Source: JAKACA01 sp052143575 (GTDB lineage Bacteria; Actinomycetota; Acidimicrobiia; Acidimicrobiales; Bog-793). From it: a stretch of DNA of 64,000 nucleotides. A program made the position numbers and the translations under genes. Positions within the stretch are counted from its first letter, which is position 1. The number at the start of each line of letters is the position of its first letter. The stretch is from positions 1 to 64,000 of the forward strand of contig JBKQSP010000008.1 of the NCBI GenBank assembly GCA_052143575.1, written 5' to 3'. Positions 56,286 to 64,000 of this stretch are shown here, one piece after another. The notes under the pieces were generated by a model. That model saw only the letters and a list, made by a program, of their open reading frames with translations, made no database searches and had not been told where the DNA came from.

Positions 56286-57577
56286 GCGAAGCCACGAGCC
56301 CGCGCGAGGCCTTGCAGCGAGACGCCGACCGCGCCCATCACGACTCCGCCGTCCTGCGGCTGCCGGAGGGCATCGTCTTCGACCCCTCGGACGTCGACGT
56401 CGAGTTCGGCGAGGACGAGACGATGATCATCAACATGGGTCCTCAGCACCCCTCCACGCACGGAGTGCTGCGCATCATGATGGAGCTCGAGGGCGAGACC
56501 GTCCTCCGCTCGAAACCCGTCATCGGCTACCTCCACACCGGCATGGAGAAGACGGGCGAGGAGCTCACCTACGTGCAGGGTGCCACGAACGTCACCCGCA
56601 TGGACTACCTGTCTCCCCTCCACAACGAGCTCGTCTACGCCCTTGCCACCGAGGAGCTGCTCGGCATCGAGATCCCGCCGCGGGCGACCTGGATACGCAT
56701 GCTCATGTGCGAGCTGAACCGCATTTCGTCGCACGTCATGTGGACGGCGACGAACGGCATGGACCTCGCCTCCACCTCGATGATGATCTACGGCTTTCGA
56801 GAGCGCGAGATGATCCTCACGTTCTTCGAGAAGACGACGGGCTTGCGGATGAACCACGACTACATCCGCCCCGGTGGCGTGGCGGCCGATCTCCCCGACG
56901 GGTGGGAGGACGACGTCGCCGCCATCATCGACACCATCCCGGGCCGCGTCGACGAGTACGACGAGCTGCTGACGGGCCAGCCCATCTTCCGGGAGCGCTG
57001 CGAAGGCGTCGGGATCATCAGCCCGGAGCTCGCCCTCGCCCTCGGGGCGACGGGGCCGATCCTGCGCGCAGCCGGCGTGCCCTTCGACCTCCGGCAGGCG
57101 ATGCCCTACCTCTACTACGACCAGGTCGAGTTCGACGTCATCGCCGGCACCGTCGGTGACACCTTCGACCGCTACGCCGTCCGCCTCAACGAGATCCGGG
57201 AGTCCTGCCGCATCGTCGCCCAGATCCTCGAGAAGCTGCCCCCGGGCGACTACCGCTCGCAGGACAAGAAGGTGACGCCGCCGCCGCGTGCCCGCATCGA
57301 CGAGTCCATGGAGGCCTTGATCCACCACTTCAAGATCTTCACGCGGGGCTTCGAGGTGCCGGCGGGCGAGGTCTACACGGCCGTCGAGTCGCCGCGGGGA
57401 GAGCTCGGCTGCTACCTCGTCTCCGACGGCACGAACAAGCCGTACCGCCTGCACGTGCGGGCACCGAGCTTCGTGAACTTGCAGAGCCTGCCGGCCCTGC
57501 TGCGCGGCGGCCTCATCGCCGATGCCATCGCCATCATCTCCTCGGTCGACCCCGTCATGGGGGAAGTGGACCGCTGA
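56282..57577 (+). CDS. nuoD: NADH-quinone oxidoreductase subunit D
   Basis: A 431-residue NuoD, related to the large subunit of NiFe hydrogenases but without the nickel Cys. Key blocks: INMGPQHPSTHGVLRIMMELEGETV (contains the His that helps bind quinone), GYLHTGMEKTGEELTY, and the C-terminal SPRGELGCYLVSDGTNKPYRLHVRAPSFVNLQSL. Together with NuoB it forms the quinone site. It overlaps nuoC by four bases and nuoE by one. Confidence 0.96.
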   Translation: MSEATSPREALQRDADRAHHDSAVLRLPEGIVFDPSDVDVEFGEDETMIINMGPQHPSTHGVLRIMMELEGETVLRSKPVIGYLHTGMEKTGEELTYVQGATNVTRMDYLSPLHNELVYALATEELLGIEIPPRATWIRMLMCELNRISSHVMWTATNGMDLASTSMMIYGFREREMILTFFEKTTGLRMNHDYIRPGGVAADLPDGWEDDVAAIIDTIPGRVDEYDELLTGQPIFRERCEGVGIISPELALALGATGPILRAAGVPFDLRQAMPYLYYDQVEFDVIAGTVGDTFDRYAVRLNEIRESCRIVAQILEKLPPGDYRSQDKKVTPPPRARIDESMEALIHHFKIFTRGFEVPAGEVYTAVESPRGELGCYLVSDGTNKPYRLHVRAPSFVNLQSLPALLRGGLIADAIAIISSVDPVMGEVDR

Positions 57578-58161
57578 TGGCTGAAGCTGGCCTCAGTGCC
57601 GAGAACCTCGCCAAAGCCGAAGCGATCGTGGCGCTCTACCCGAAGCGGCGCTCTGCCCTCATCCCGCTCTGCCATCTCGCCCAGTCGCAGCACGGCTACC
57701 TCACGAGCGAGTCGATGGAGGACATCGCCAGGCTCGTGGGCTGCTCGCCGGCGGAGGTGCGCGGCACGGCGAGCTTCTACGACATGCTCCACCTCGAGCC
57801 GGTGGGTCGCTACGTCGTGGCCGTCTGCACGAACATCGCCTGCATGCTGGCCGGCGCCTACGACGTCCTCGCCCATGCGGAGGATCACCTCGGCATCCGG
57901 GTCGGGCAGTCGACGCCCGACGGGCTCTTCCACCTCGAGGAGGCCGAGTGCCTCGGAGGTTGCGACAAGGCGGTCTGCGTGCAGGTCAACCACCGCTTCT
58001 TCGGGCCGATCGACGAGGAGGGCTTCGACCGCCTCGCCGAGGACCTCGCCGACGGGCGCCTCGCCGACGTCGTGCCGCCGCACGGCGTCCTCAACCGCGT
58101 GAGCCGGGCCGTCGGCCTGCCCGCCAAGGCGGCCGCCGCCAAGAGGGCGGGTGGGTCATGA
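57577..58161 (+). CDS. nuoE: NADH-quinone oxidoreductase subunit E
   Basis: A 194-residue thioredoxin-like subunit with a [2Fe-2S] cluster. Its ligands are C-x4-C in VCTNIACMLAGAYDVL and C-x3-C in ECLGGCDKAVCVQVNHRFFG. The N-terminal helical part reads EAIVALYPKRRSALIPLCHLAQSQHGYL. It takes part in NADH oxidation with NuoF. The Ala/Lys-rich C-terminus (PAKAAAAKRAGGS) is disordered. nuoF starts inside its stop (ATGA). Confidence 0.95.
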   Translation: MAEAGLSAENLAKAEAIVALYPKRRSALIPLCHLAQSQHGYLTSESMEDIARLVGCSPAEVRGTASFYDMLHLEPVGRYVVAVCTNIACMLAGAYDVLAHAEDHLGIRVGQSTPDGLFHLEEAECLGGCDKAVCVQVNHRFFGPIDEEGFDRLAEDLADGRLADVVPPHGVLNRVSRAVGLPAKAAAAKRAGGS

Positions 58162-59480
58162 TCACCGACCACCCCCGCATCGTCACGGCCCGCATGGGCT
58201 ACGACGACTCCCACACCCTCGCCCGCTTCCTTGCCACCGGCGGCTACGACGGCCTCCGCAAGGCGCTCTCGATGACGCCGGCGCAGGTGCAGGAGGAGGT
58301 CAACACTGCGAGCCTGCTCGGGCGGGGAGGCGCCGGCTTCCCGGCCGGGCGCAAGTGGTCGATGAGGCGAGCCGCCGACACGACGTACCTCGTCGTCAAC
58401 GGCGACGAGAGCGAGCCCGCCACCTTCAAGGACCACATGCTCATCGAAGGTGATCCCCACCAGATCATCGAGGGGGCGGTCATCGCCGCCTACGCCGTCG
58501 GGGCGTCGCAGGCCTTCCTCTTCTGCCGCGGCGAGTTCGCCCTCGGCTACGAGCGCCTGCTGCAGGCCTGCAACGAGGCCTACGGCTACGGGGCGCTCGG
58601 CCCCGACATCCTCGGCTCGGGCTTCGCCCTCGACCTCGTCATCCACCCGGGCGCCGGCGCCTACATCTGCGGCGACGAGACGGGGCTGCTCGAGAGCCTC
58701 GAGGGCAAGCGGGGGTTCCCCCGCATCAAGCCCCCCTACTTCCCGGCCGCCATCGGCCTCTACGGGGAGCCGACGATCGTGAACAACGTCGAGACGATGG
58801 CGAACCTGCCCTGGATCATCCTGAACGGGGGCGCCGCCTTTGCCGCCCTCGGGGCGGGATCCTCGGCCGGCACGCGGCTCTTCGCCCTCTCCGGGCACGT
58901 GGAGCGACCGGGCTGGTACGAGATCGAGATGTCGAAGACGACCTTTCGCGACCTCATCTACGACGCCTCGCTCGGCGGTGGCGTGCGGGACGGGCGCCAG
59001 CTGAAGGCCTTCATCCCCGGGGGGGCCTCCTCGCCCTGGTTCTTCCCCGAGCACCTCGACATCGGGCTCGACCAGGACGCCGTCGGCAAGGCCGGCTCCA
59101 TGCTCGGCTCCGGCTCCGTCGTCGTCATGGACGAGTCGACGTGCGTGGTGCGGGCGGCCTGGCGGATTACGCGTTTCTTCGCCCGGGAGTCCTGCGGGCA
59201 GTGCACTCCCTGCCGGGAGGGCAGCGGCTGGGCCGAGAAGGTGCTGCGCCGCATCGAGGACGGCTACGGCCGCGAAGAGGACCTCGACCTCCTCATGGAC
59301 CTGTGCGACAACATCGCCCCCGGCCTCGGCTGGCCGCCGAAGCAGACGACGATCTGCCCCCTCGGGCCTTCCATCCCCTCGCCGATCGTCTCGGGCATCA
59401 CGCGCTTTCGTGACGAGTTCCTCCTTCACGTGAAGGAGGGCGCCTGCCCGATGCCGCCGGACGAGGTACGCCGTGGTTGA
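58158..59480 (+). CDS. nuoF: NADH-quinone oxidoreductase subunit F
   Basis: A 440-residue flavoprotein that binds FMN and NADH. The NADH/FMN site is in TASLLGRGGAGFPAGRKWSM and VVNGDESEPATFKDHMLIEGDPHQIIEG; the [4Fe-4S] cluster N3 is bound by ESCGQCTPCREGSGW and TTICPLG. The start ATG 58158 overlaps the nuoE stop; a longer frame lacks similarity. It is the entry point for NADH electrons. It overlaps nuoG by eight bases. Confidence 0.96.
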   Translation: MITDHPRIVTARMGYDDSHTLARFLATGGYDGLRKALSMTPAQVQEEVNTASLLGRGGAGFPAGRKWSMRRAADTTYLVVNGDESEPATFKDHMLIEGDPHQIIEGAVIAAYAVGASQAFLFCRGEFALGYERLLQACNEAYGYGALGPDILGSGFALDLVIHPGAGAYICGDETGLLESLEGKRGFPRIKPPYFPAAIGLYGEPTIVNNVETMANLPWIILNGGAAFAALGAGSSAGTRLFALSGHVERPGWYEIEMSKTTFRDLIYDASLGGGVRDGRQLKAFIPGGASSPWFFPEHLDIGLDQDAVGKAGSMLGSGSVVVMDESTCVVRAAWRITRFFARESCGQCTPCREGSGWAEKVLRRIEDGYGREEDLDLLMDLCDNIAPGLGWPPKQTTICPLGPSIPSPIVSGITRFRDEFLLHVKEGACPMPPDEVRRG

Positions 59481-62112
59481 GATCACGCTCGACGGCCGTG
59501 CCCTTCAGGCCGAGGACGGCGAGCTCATCATCGACGCCGCCGAGCGCGCCGGGGTCTACATCCCGCGCTTTTGCTACCACCCGCGCATGAAGCCCGTGGG
59601 CATGTGCCGCATGTGCCTCGTCGAGGTGTCCGGCCCGCGGGGGGCCTCCCTGCAGCCGGCCTGCTTCATGTCGGTCGCAGACGGGCAGGAGATCGCCACC
59701 GTCTCGCCGGCGGCCCGCAAGGCGCAGGAGGGTGTGCTCGAGTTCCTCCTCGTGAACCATCCCCTCGACTGCCCGGTCTGCGACAAGGGGGGCGAGTGCC
59801 CGCTGCAGGATCAGGCGGTCTCCTGCGGGCCGGGCGAGAGCCGCTTCGTCGAGGAGAAACGGCACTGGGCCAAGCCCATCGCCCTCGGCCCCCTCACCCT
59901 GCTCGACCGGGAACGCTGCATCCAGTGCGCCCGTTGCACCCGCTTTGCCGAAGAGATCGCCGGCGAACCCCTCATCGACTTCTACGGGCGGGGCGACGGC
60001 ATCGAGGTGGCGGTCTTCCCCGAGCAGCCCTTCACGTCCTACTTCAGCGGCAACACCGTCCAGATCTGCCCGGTGGGCGCCCTCACCTCGGTGCCCTACC
60101 GCTTCAAGTCGCGGCCGTGGGACCTCGAGCAAGTCGAGACGACCTGCACCTACTGCGCCGTCGGCTGCCGGGTGGCCGCCCAGTCCTCCGCCGGCTCGCT
60201 CGTGCGCTACCTCGGCATCGACTCCGATCCGGTCAACCAGAGCTGGCTGTGCGACCGCGGTCGCTACGGGCACGAGGCGACGACGAGCCCGGCCCGCCTC
60301 ACGAGCCCGCTGCTTCGCCGCCAGGGCGACCTCGTGCCGGTCGGCTGGAACGAGGCGCTGCGGGCGGTGGCAGACCGCCTCCGCGAGGTGCCGGGCGAGA
60401 CGGTCGGCATCATCGGCGGCGCCCGCCTCGCCAACGAGGACGCCTATGCCTGGTCCAAGCTCGCCCGCAGCGTCATCGGAACCGACAACCTCGACGCCCA
60501 GCTCGGCGACGGCCTGCCCGCCGAGCTCGTCTGCTCGCTCCCGCGGGCGACGATCGAGGAGGCCTGCAGCGCCAAGGCGGTCATCGTGCTGGCGGGCGAC
60601 CTCCGCGAGGATCTTCCCGTCCTGCACCTGCGGCTGCGGGCGGCGGCGGCCAACGACGGCCTGCAGATCGTCGAGTGCTCGCCCGTGCCGACCTCGCTCT
60701 CCGGTGTGGCGGCCGCCTGCCTCCTCTACCGCCCGGGCGAGAGCGTGGCGCTCGCCCGCGGCCTGTCGGCCTCACTTCCCGGCGACGTTCCCGGGGTCGG
60801 CTCGGACGCCCTCGCCGCCGCCCGCAGAACCCTTGCCGGCGCCCTCGAGTCCTCGCCGGAGGGCGACGGCATCGTCGTCGTGCTCGGGCGGCCATCGCTC
60901 GCCGAGTCGGCGGCGCAGCTGGCGTCGGCCGCCGCCGTGCTGGCCGAGGCCTGGCCGGGCGTGCGCTTCCTCCCCGCCCTGCGGCGCTCCAACGTCCTCG
61001 GCGCCCTCGACATGGGCCTGGCGCCCGGCGTCCTGCCCGGCCGCGTCAGCTCGGACGAGGGGGCGGAGTGGTACGGCGCCGCCTGGGGCTCGCTCCCGCA
61101 CAAGCGGGGCATGGACACGGCCGCCATGCTGGAGGCGGCCGTCAGCGCCGAGATCGGGACGCTCGTGCTACTCGGCGCCGACCCGCTCGCCGACTTCCCG
61201 GACCGCCGCCTCGCCACCCAAGCCCTCGAAGCGGTGCCGTTCCTCGTCGCCGTCGACGCCATCGCGAGCCCGTCCAGCCTGCTCGCCGACGTCGTCCTGC
61301 CCGCTGCCACCTCGATCGAGCGAGCGGGATCGACGACCAACATCGAAGGGCGCGTGAGCCGCCTCGCCCAGAAGGTCGTGCCGCCCGGGCAGGCGCGGCC
61401 GGACTGGATCATCGCCGTCGAGCTCGCCGGCCTCCTCGGCGCCGACCTCGGCTTCGGCGACGTCGACGGCATCTGGTCCGAGATCGAGCGCCTGGCGCCC
61501 TCTCACCACGGCTGCAGCCTGCATGCCCTCCTCGGCGCCGCCGGCGCCGACGGGATCGTCGTGCCCCTGCCCAGCGTCGCCGTGAGCCCCCGCCGCCTCG
61601 ATCGCATCGACCCCATGGCGACGCCCGGCATCACCTCGGTGGACGAGCAGGGGGCGCCCCTCTATGCCGGCGCCGTGGCGGGCGTGGCAGCCCCGGGCGG
61701 CGACGGGCCGTCTCCGAAGCGGCCCGCCCTCATGGCGATGGGGACGGGGCACTTTGCCGCCCCGACGTCGCCGCCGCCGGACGGCTATGCCTTCCGGCTC
61801 GTCACGAGGCGCTCCCTCTACGACCACGGCACCTTGCTGCAGGCGGCGGCGTCGCTCTCCCCGCTCGTGCCGAGCCAGGCGCTGCGGTTGCGCCCGAAGG
61901 AGATCGAGCAGCTCGGCGTGCGCCAGGGTGACGACGTCCGCGTGCGCTCGCTCACCGGCGAGCTGATCGTGCCCGTCGTGGCCGACGACACCTTGCCCTC
62001 CGGCGTCGCCGTGCTGCCCTTCGGGGTCGTCCCCGTCGACCAGCCGAGCGCCGCCGACCTGCTCGACGCCTCGGCGATCGTCACCCACGTACGTGTGGAG
62101 ACGCTGGCGTAA
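59473..62112 (+). CDS. nuoG: NADH-quinone oxidoreductase subunit G
   Basis: An 879-residue iron-sulfur subunit. The N-terminal part (to about 220) has the [2Fe-2S] site CYHPRMKPVGMCRMC...QPAC, the N5-type CPVCDKGGECPLQD region and the 4Fe-4S ligands CIQCARCTRF and ICPVGAL. Then comes an extra CTYCAVGC motif, the N7-like site of NuoG proteins. The rest is a molybdopterin-oxidoreductase-like domain without a bound cofactor, as usual for NuoG; the C-terminus (LRLRPKEIEQLGVRQGDDVRVRSLTGEL) is the molydopterin-dinucleotide-binding-like domain. It forms the electron wire between N3 and the rest. Confidence 0.95.
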   Translation: MVEITLDGRALQAEDGELIIDAAERAGVYIPRFCYHPRMKPVGMCRMCLVEVSGPRGASLQPACFMSVADGQEIATVSPAARKAQEGVLEFLLVNHPLDCPVCDKGGECPLQDQAVSCGPGESRFVEEKRHWAKPIALGPLTLLDRERCIQCARCTRFAEEIAGEPLIDFYGRGDGIEVAVFPEQPFTSYFSGNTVQICPVGALTSVPYRFKSRPWDLEQVETTCTYCAVGCRVAAQSSAGSLVRYLGIDSDPVNQSWLCDRGRYGHEATTSPARLTSPLLRRQGDLVPVGWNEALRAVADRLREVPGETVGIIGGARLANEDAYAWSKLARSVIGTDNLDAQLGDGLPAELVCSLPRATIEEACSAKAVIVLAGDLREDLPVLHLRLRAAAANDGLQIVECSPVPTSLSGVAAACLLYRPGESVALARGLSASLPGDVPGVGSDALAAARRTLAGALESSPEGDGIVVVLGRPSLAESAAQLASAAAVLAEAWPGVRFLPALRRSNVLGALDMGLAPGVLPGRVSSDEGAEWYGAAWGSLPHKRGMDTAAMLEAAVSAEIGTLVLLGADPLADFPDRRLATQALEAVPFLVAVDAIASPSSLLADVVLPAATSIERAGSTTNIEGRVSRLAQKVVPPGQARPDWIIAVELAGLLGADLGFGDVDGIWSEIERLAPSHHGCSLHALLGAAGADGIVVPLPSVAVSPRRLDRIDPMATPGITSVDEQGAPLYAGAVAGVAAPGGDGPSPKRPALMAMGTGHFAAPTSPPPDGYAFRLVTRRSLYDHGTLLQAAASLSPLVPSQALRLRPKEIEQLGVRQGDDVRVRSLTGELIVPVVADDTLPSGVAVLPFGVVPVDQPSAADLLDASAIVTHVRVETLA

Positions 62113-63338
62113 TGGGCGATCCCCTCTTCCTGCAGGGCGTCGACCTCGGCGTCTTCGTCATCGCCGTCGTGAAGGTCGTCGTGGCCTTCGTCGTGCTCCT
62201 CGTCTCGGTCATGTTGATGATCTGGTTCGAGCGCAAGGTCATCTCCGACATGCAGAACCGCATCGGCCCCAACCGGGCGGGTCCCTACGGCATCCTGCAG
62301 ACGCTTGCCGACGGCATCAAGCTCTTCTTCAAAGAAGATCTCATGCCGACCGAGGCCGATCGCATCGTGTTCAAGCTGGCGCCCTATCTGGCGCTCCTGC
62401 CGGCGCTCTTGATCTTCACGATCGTCCCGGTCGGCGGCGTCGTCACGATCGCCCATCACACCGTCGAGCTGCAGGTGGCCGACCCGCCCATCGGCATCCT
62501 CTTCCTCCTCGCCCTCTCCTCGGCCGCCGTCTACGGCACGATGCTGGCCGGGTGGTCGTCCGGGTCGAAGTACCCCCTCCTCGGCTCCGTGCGGGCGAGC
62601 GCCCAGATGATCTCCTACGAGGCGGCCATGGGCCTGTCGATCGTGGCCGTCATCCTCGAGAGCCACTCCCTCTCGACGCGGACGATCGTCGGCGTGCAGG
62701 CCTCCAGCATCTGGCACTGGAACGTCTTTCGCACGGGCATCGTCCCGTTCGTGATCTTCGTCGTCGCCGTCACGGCCGAGCTGCAGCGCCCGCCCTTCGA
62801 CTTGAGCGAGGGCGAGCAGGAGCTCGTCGGCGGCTTCCACACCGAGTACACCTCGCTGCGTTTCGCCCTCTTCTTCCTCGCCGAGTTCATGAACACCATC
62901 ACGATGTCGGCCGTCATCGTGACGCTCTTCCTCGGCGGCCCGGACGGCCCCGGCTTCCACGTCGTGCGCTGGCTCTGGCCGATCCTCTGGTTCGCCGGCA
63001 AGACGCTCGTCTTCCTCTACTGCTACGTCTGGGTGCGCGCCGCCCTCCCGCGCATGCGCTACGACCAGCTGATGGACTTCGGCTGGAAGTTCCTCATCCC
63101 GCTCTCGCTCGCCTGGCTGCTCGTCCTCGCCGCCCTCGGCGAGAGCCGCCCGTGGGGCATCGCCGTCCTCGCCGCCTGCGGCGCCGCCTACCCGCTCCTG
63201 CAGCGCTCCCGCGACGTGAGCCGCCAGCGCCGCCTCCTCGCCGCCGGCGAGGCCGACCTCGCCCGCTCGCAGGCGCCGCCCCGCCCGGTGCTGCTGCGCC
63301 CGGTCCTGCCCGACGAGCCCGTCGGGGGTGATGGCTGA
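62112..63338 (+). CDS. nuoH: NADH-quinone oxidoreductase subunit H
   Basis: A 408-residue membrane subunit with eight predicted helices. Signatures are RKVISDMQNRIGPNRAGPYGILQTLADGIKLFFKED and ELQRPPFDLSEGEQELVGGFHTEYTSLRFALFFLAEF, which line the quinone channel. The C-terminal 60 residues beyond the last helix are basic and Pro-rich, an extension compared with enteric NuoH. The ATG overlaps the nuoG stop by one base (TAATG), and nuoI follows with the same one-base overlap. Confidence 0.96.
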   Translation: MGDPLFLQGVDLGVFVIAVVKVVVAFVVLLVSVMLMIWFERKVISDMQNRIGPNRAGPYGILQTLADGIKLFFKEDLMPTEADRIVFKLAPYLALLPALLIFTIVPVGGVVTIAHHTVELQVADPPIGILFLLALSSAAVYGTMLAGWSSGSKYPLLGSVRASAQMISYEAAMGLSIVAVILESHSLSTRTIVGVQASSIWHWNVFRTGIVPFVIFVVAVTAELQRPPFDLSEGEQELVGGFHTEYTSLRFALFFLAEFMNTITMSAVIVTLFLGGPDGPGFHVVRWLWPILWFAGKTLVFLYCYVWVRAALPRMRYDQLMDFGWKFLIPLSLAWLLVLAALGESRPWGIAVLAACGAAYPLLQRSRDVSRQRRLLAAGEADLARSQAPPRPVLLRPVLPDEPVGGDG

Positions 63339-64000
63339 TGCTGCCGCCGTTGTTCGGAGGTTTCAAGGTCACGATCCGCCAGGTCTTCGAGCCGCGGGTC
63401 ACCACGCAGTACCCGAAGGCGAAGCAGCCGAAGCCGCCCCGCCTGCACGGGCGCCACGTCCTCAACCGCTACGAGGACGGCATGGAGAAGTGCATCGGGT
63501 GCGAGCTGTGCGCCGCCGTCTGCCCGGCGGACTGCATCTACGTGCGGGGGGCGGACAACCCGCCCGATGAGCCCGTTTCGCCGGGGGAGCGCTTCGGATT
63601 CGTCTACGAGATCAATTACCTGCGCTGCATCCACTGCGATCTCTGCGTGGAGGCGTGCCCGACGCAGGCGATCACGGAGTCGAAGATGTTCGAGTTCTCC
63701 TTCACGAACCGGGCGGACGCCATCTACACAAAGCGCGAGCTCGTCGTCGACGACGACGGCAAGCCGCAGCAGCTGCCGTGGGAGGACTGGCGCAAGGGGG
63801 AGGATCAGCACACCTCGGCCTGGATGAGAGCCACTTCGCCGTCGGGATCGGCCGACTACGAGGGCGAGGTGCAGTGGTCGGGCGAGCTCGGCTACGGCGT
63901 CCGCCCCCCCGAGGGCGGCCAGAGCGGCAAGCGGGACGACGGCGCCACCGGCAACATCTCGGTGCGCGTCGTGGAGCGCGACAAGATCTCCCGTCGCCTC
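63338..64000 (+). CDS. nuoI: NADH-quinone oxidoreductase subunit I, partial at window edge
   Basis: The frame is open to the last base; 221 codons are visible. The two [4Fe-4S] ligand sets are CIGCELCAAVCPADC and CIHCDLCVEACP, which bind N6a and N6b. The N-terminus reads GGFKVTIRQVFEPRVTTQYPKAKQPK and the middle FGFVYEINYLRC. The visible part already exceeds the usual NuoI length (about 180-200 residues), so it has a long C-terminal tail. ATG 63338 overlaps the nuoH stop by one base. Confidence 0.92.
   Translation, partial: MLPPLFGGFKVTIRQVFEPRVTTQYPKAKQPKPPRLHGRHVLNRYEDGMEKCIGCELCAAVCPADCIYVRGADNPPDEPVSPGERFGFVYEINYLRCIHCDLCVEACPTQAITESKMFEFSFTNRADAIYTKRELVVDDDGKPQQLPWEDWRKGEDQHTSAWMRATSPSGSADYEGEVQWSGELGYGVRPPEGGQSGKRDDGATGNISVRVVERDKISRRL

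Overview
The window is about two-thirds G+C and densely coded. It reads as an actinobacterial chromosome, most likely of the Acidimicrobiia or a neighbouring class. The reasons are mycothiol chemistry (an MshA-type glycosyltransferase and a mycothiol-dependent isomerase-type protein), a BldC-type regulator, an RsiG-like anti-sigma candidate, a nickel superoxide dismutase with its SodX protease, a Rex-hem cluster, MenJ beside a nuo operon, and many Thr-rich lipoproteins. I saw no rRNA, tRNA, CRISPR array, insertion sequence or prophage. The species is not identified.

Layout. 1-0.4 kb: the end of a Phd/VapC toxin-antitoxin module, cut by the window edge. 0.9-12.7 kb: an envelope and export island of four lipoproteins (including a seven-repeat FG-GAP propeller and an L,D-transpeptidase), two other exported proteins, an MMPL transporter and a NarL-type two-component system. 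12.8-17.4 kb: a stress block with a membrane protein, a universal stress protein, a CsoR/CstR-type repressor, a CBS-pair protein, a DHA2 efflux pump and an adenosine-specific kinase. Five promoters between 2.7 and 15.2 kb carry a similar GGGNC-N4-GNCCC-like palindrome at a near-constant distance from a -10-like hexamer. This resembles the DosR/DevR dormancy regulon of mycobacteria.

17.7-31.6 kb is mixed: a transglycosylase-like secreted protein, DinB/DsbA/mycothiol-isomerase genes, a permuted phosphodiesterase, a fatty-acid desaturase under a perfect palindrome, a metallophosphoesterase, an HtrA protease, a DUF929-VKOR disulfide pair, a Leu/Glu-type dehydrogenase and a GH43 lipoprotein. 31.7-39.3 kb holds a sulfatase, soxR divergent from a split transketolase, an acetyltransferase divergent from a DUF503 gene, an aldehyde dehydrogenase, small zinc-finger and MoaD-like proteins, and divergent sodN and sodX. 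39.4-44.6 kb holds the RsiG-like protein, an XRE regulator with an apparent CTG start, mshA, proC, bldC and an acyl-CoA ligase.

44.7-51.8 kb is a haem block: rex, hemA, hemC, a cobA-hemD fusion, hemB and hemL. It is followed by a three-gene cobalt-type nitrile hydratase/thiocyanate hydrolase-like locus (51.9-53.0 kb). menJ points back from the nuo side, and nuoA-B-C-D-E-F-G-H-I fills 54.6 kb to the end, where nuoI is cut off. Redox sensing (Rex), haem, menaquinone maturation and complex I together form a respiration block.

Many genes lack a Shine-Dalgarno sequence and instead have a TANNNT hexamer 6-8 bases before the start codon. That points to widespread leaderless mRNAs and was used to choose several starts.
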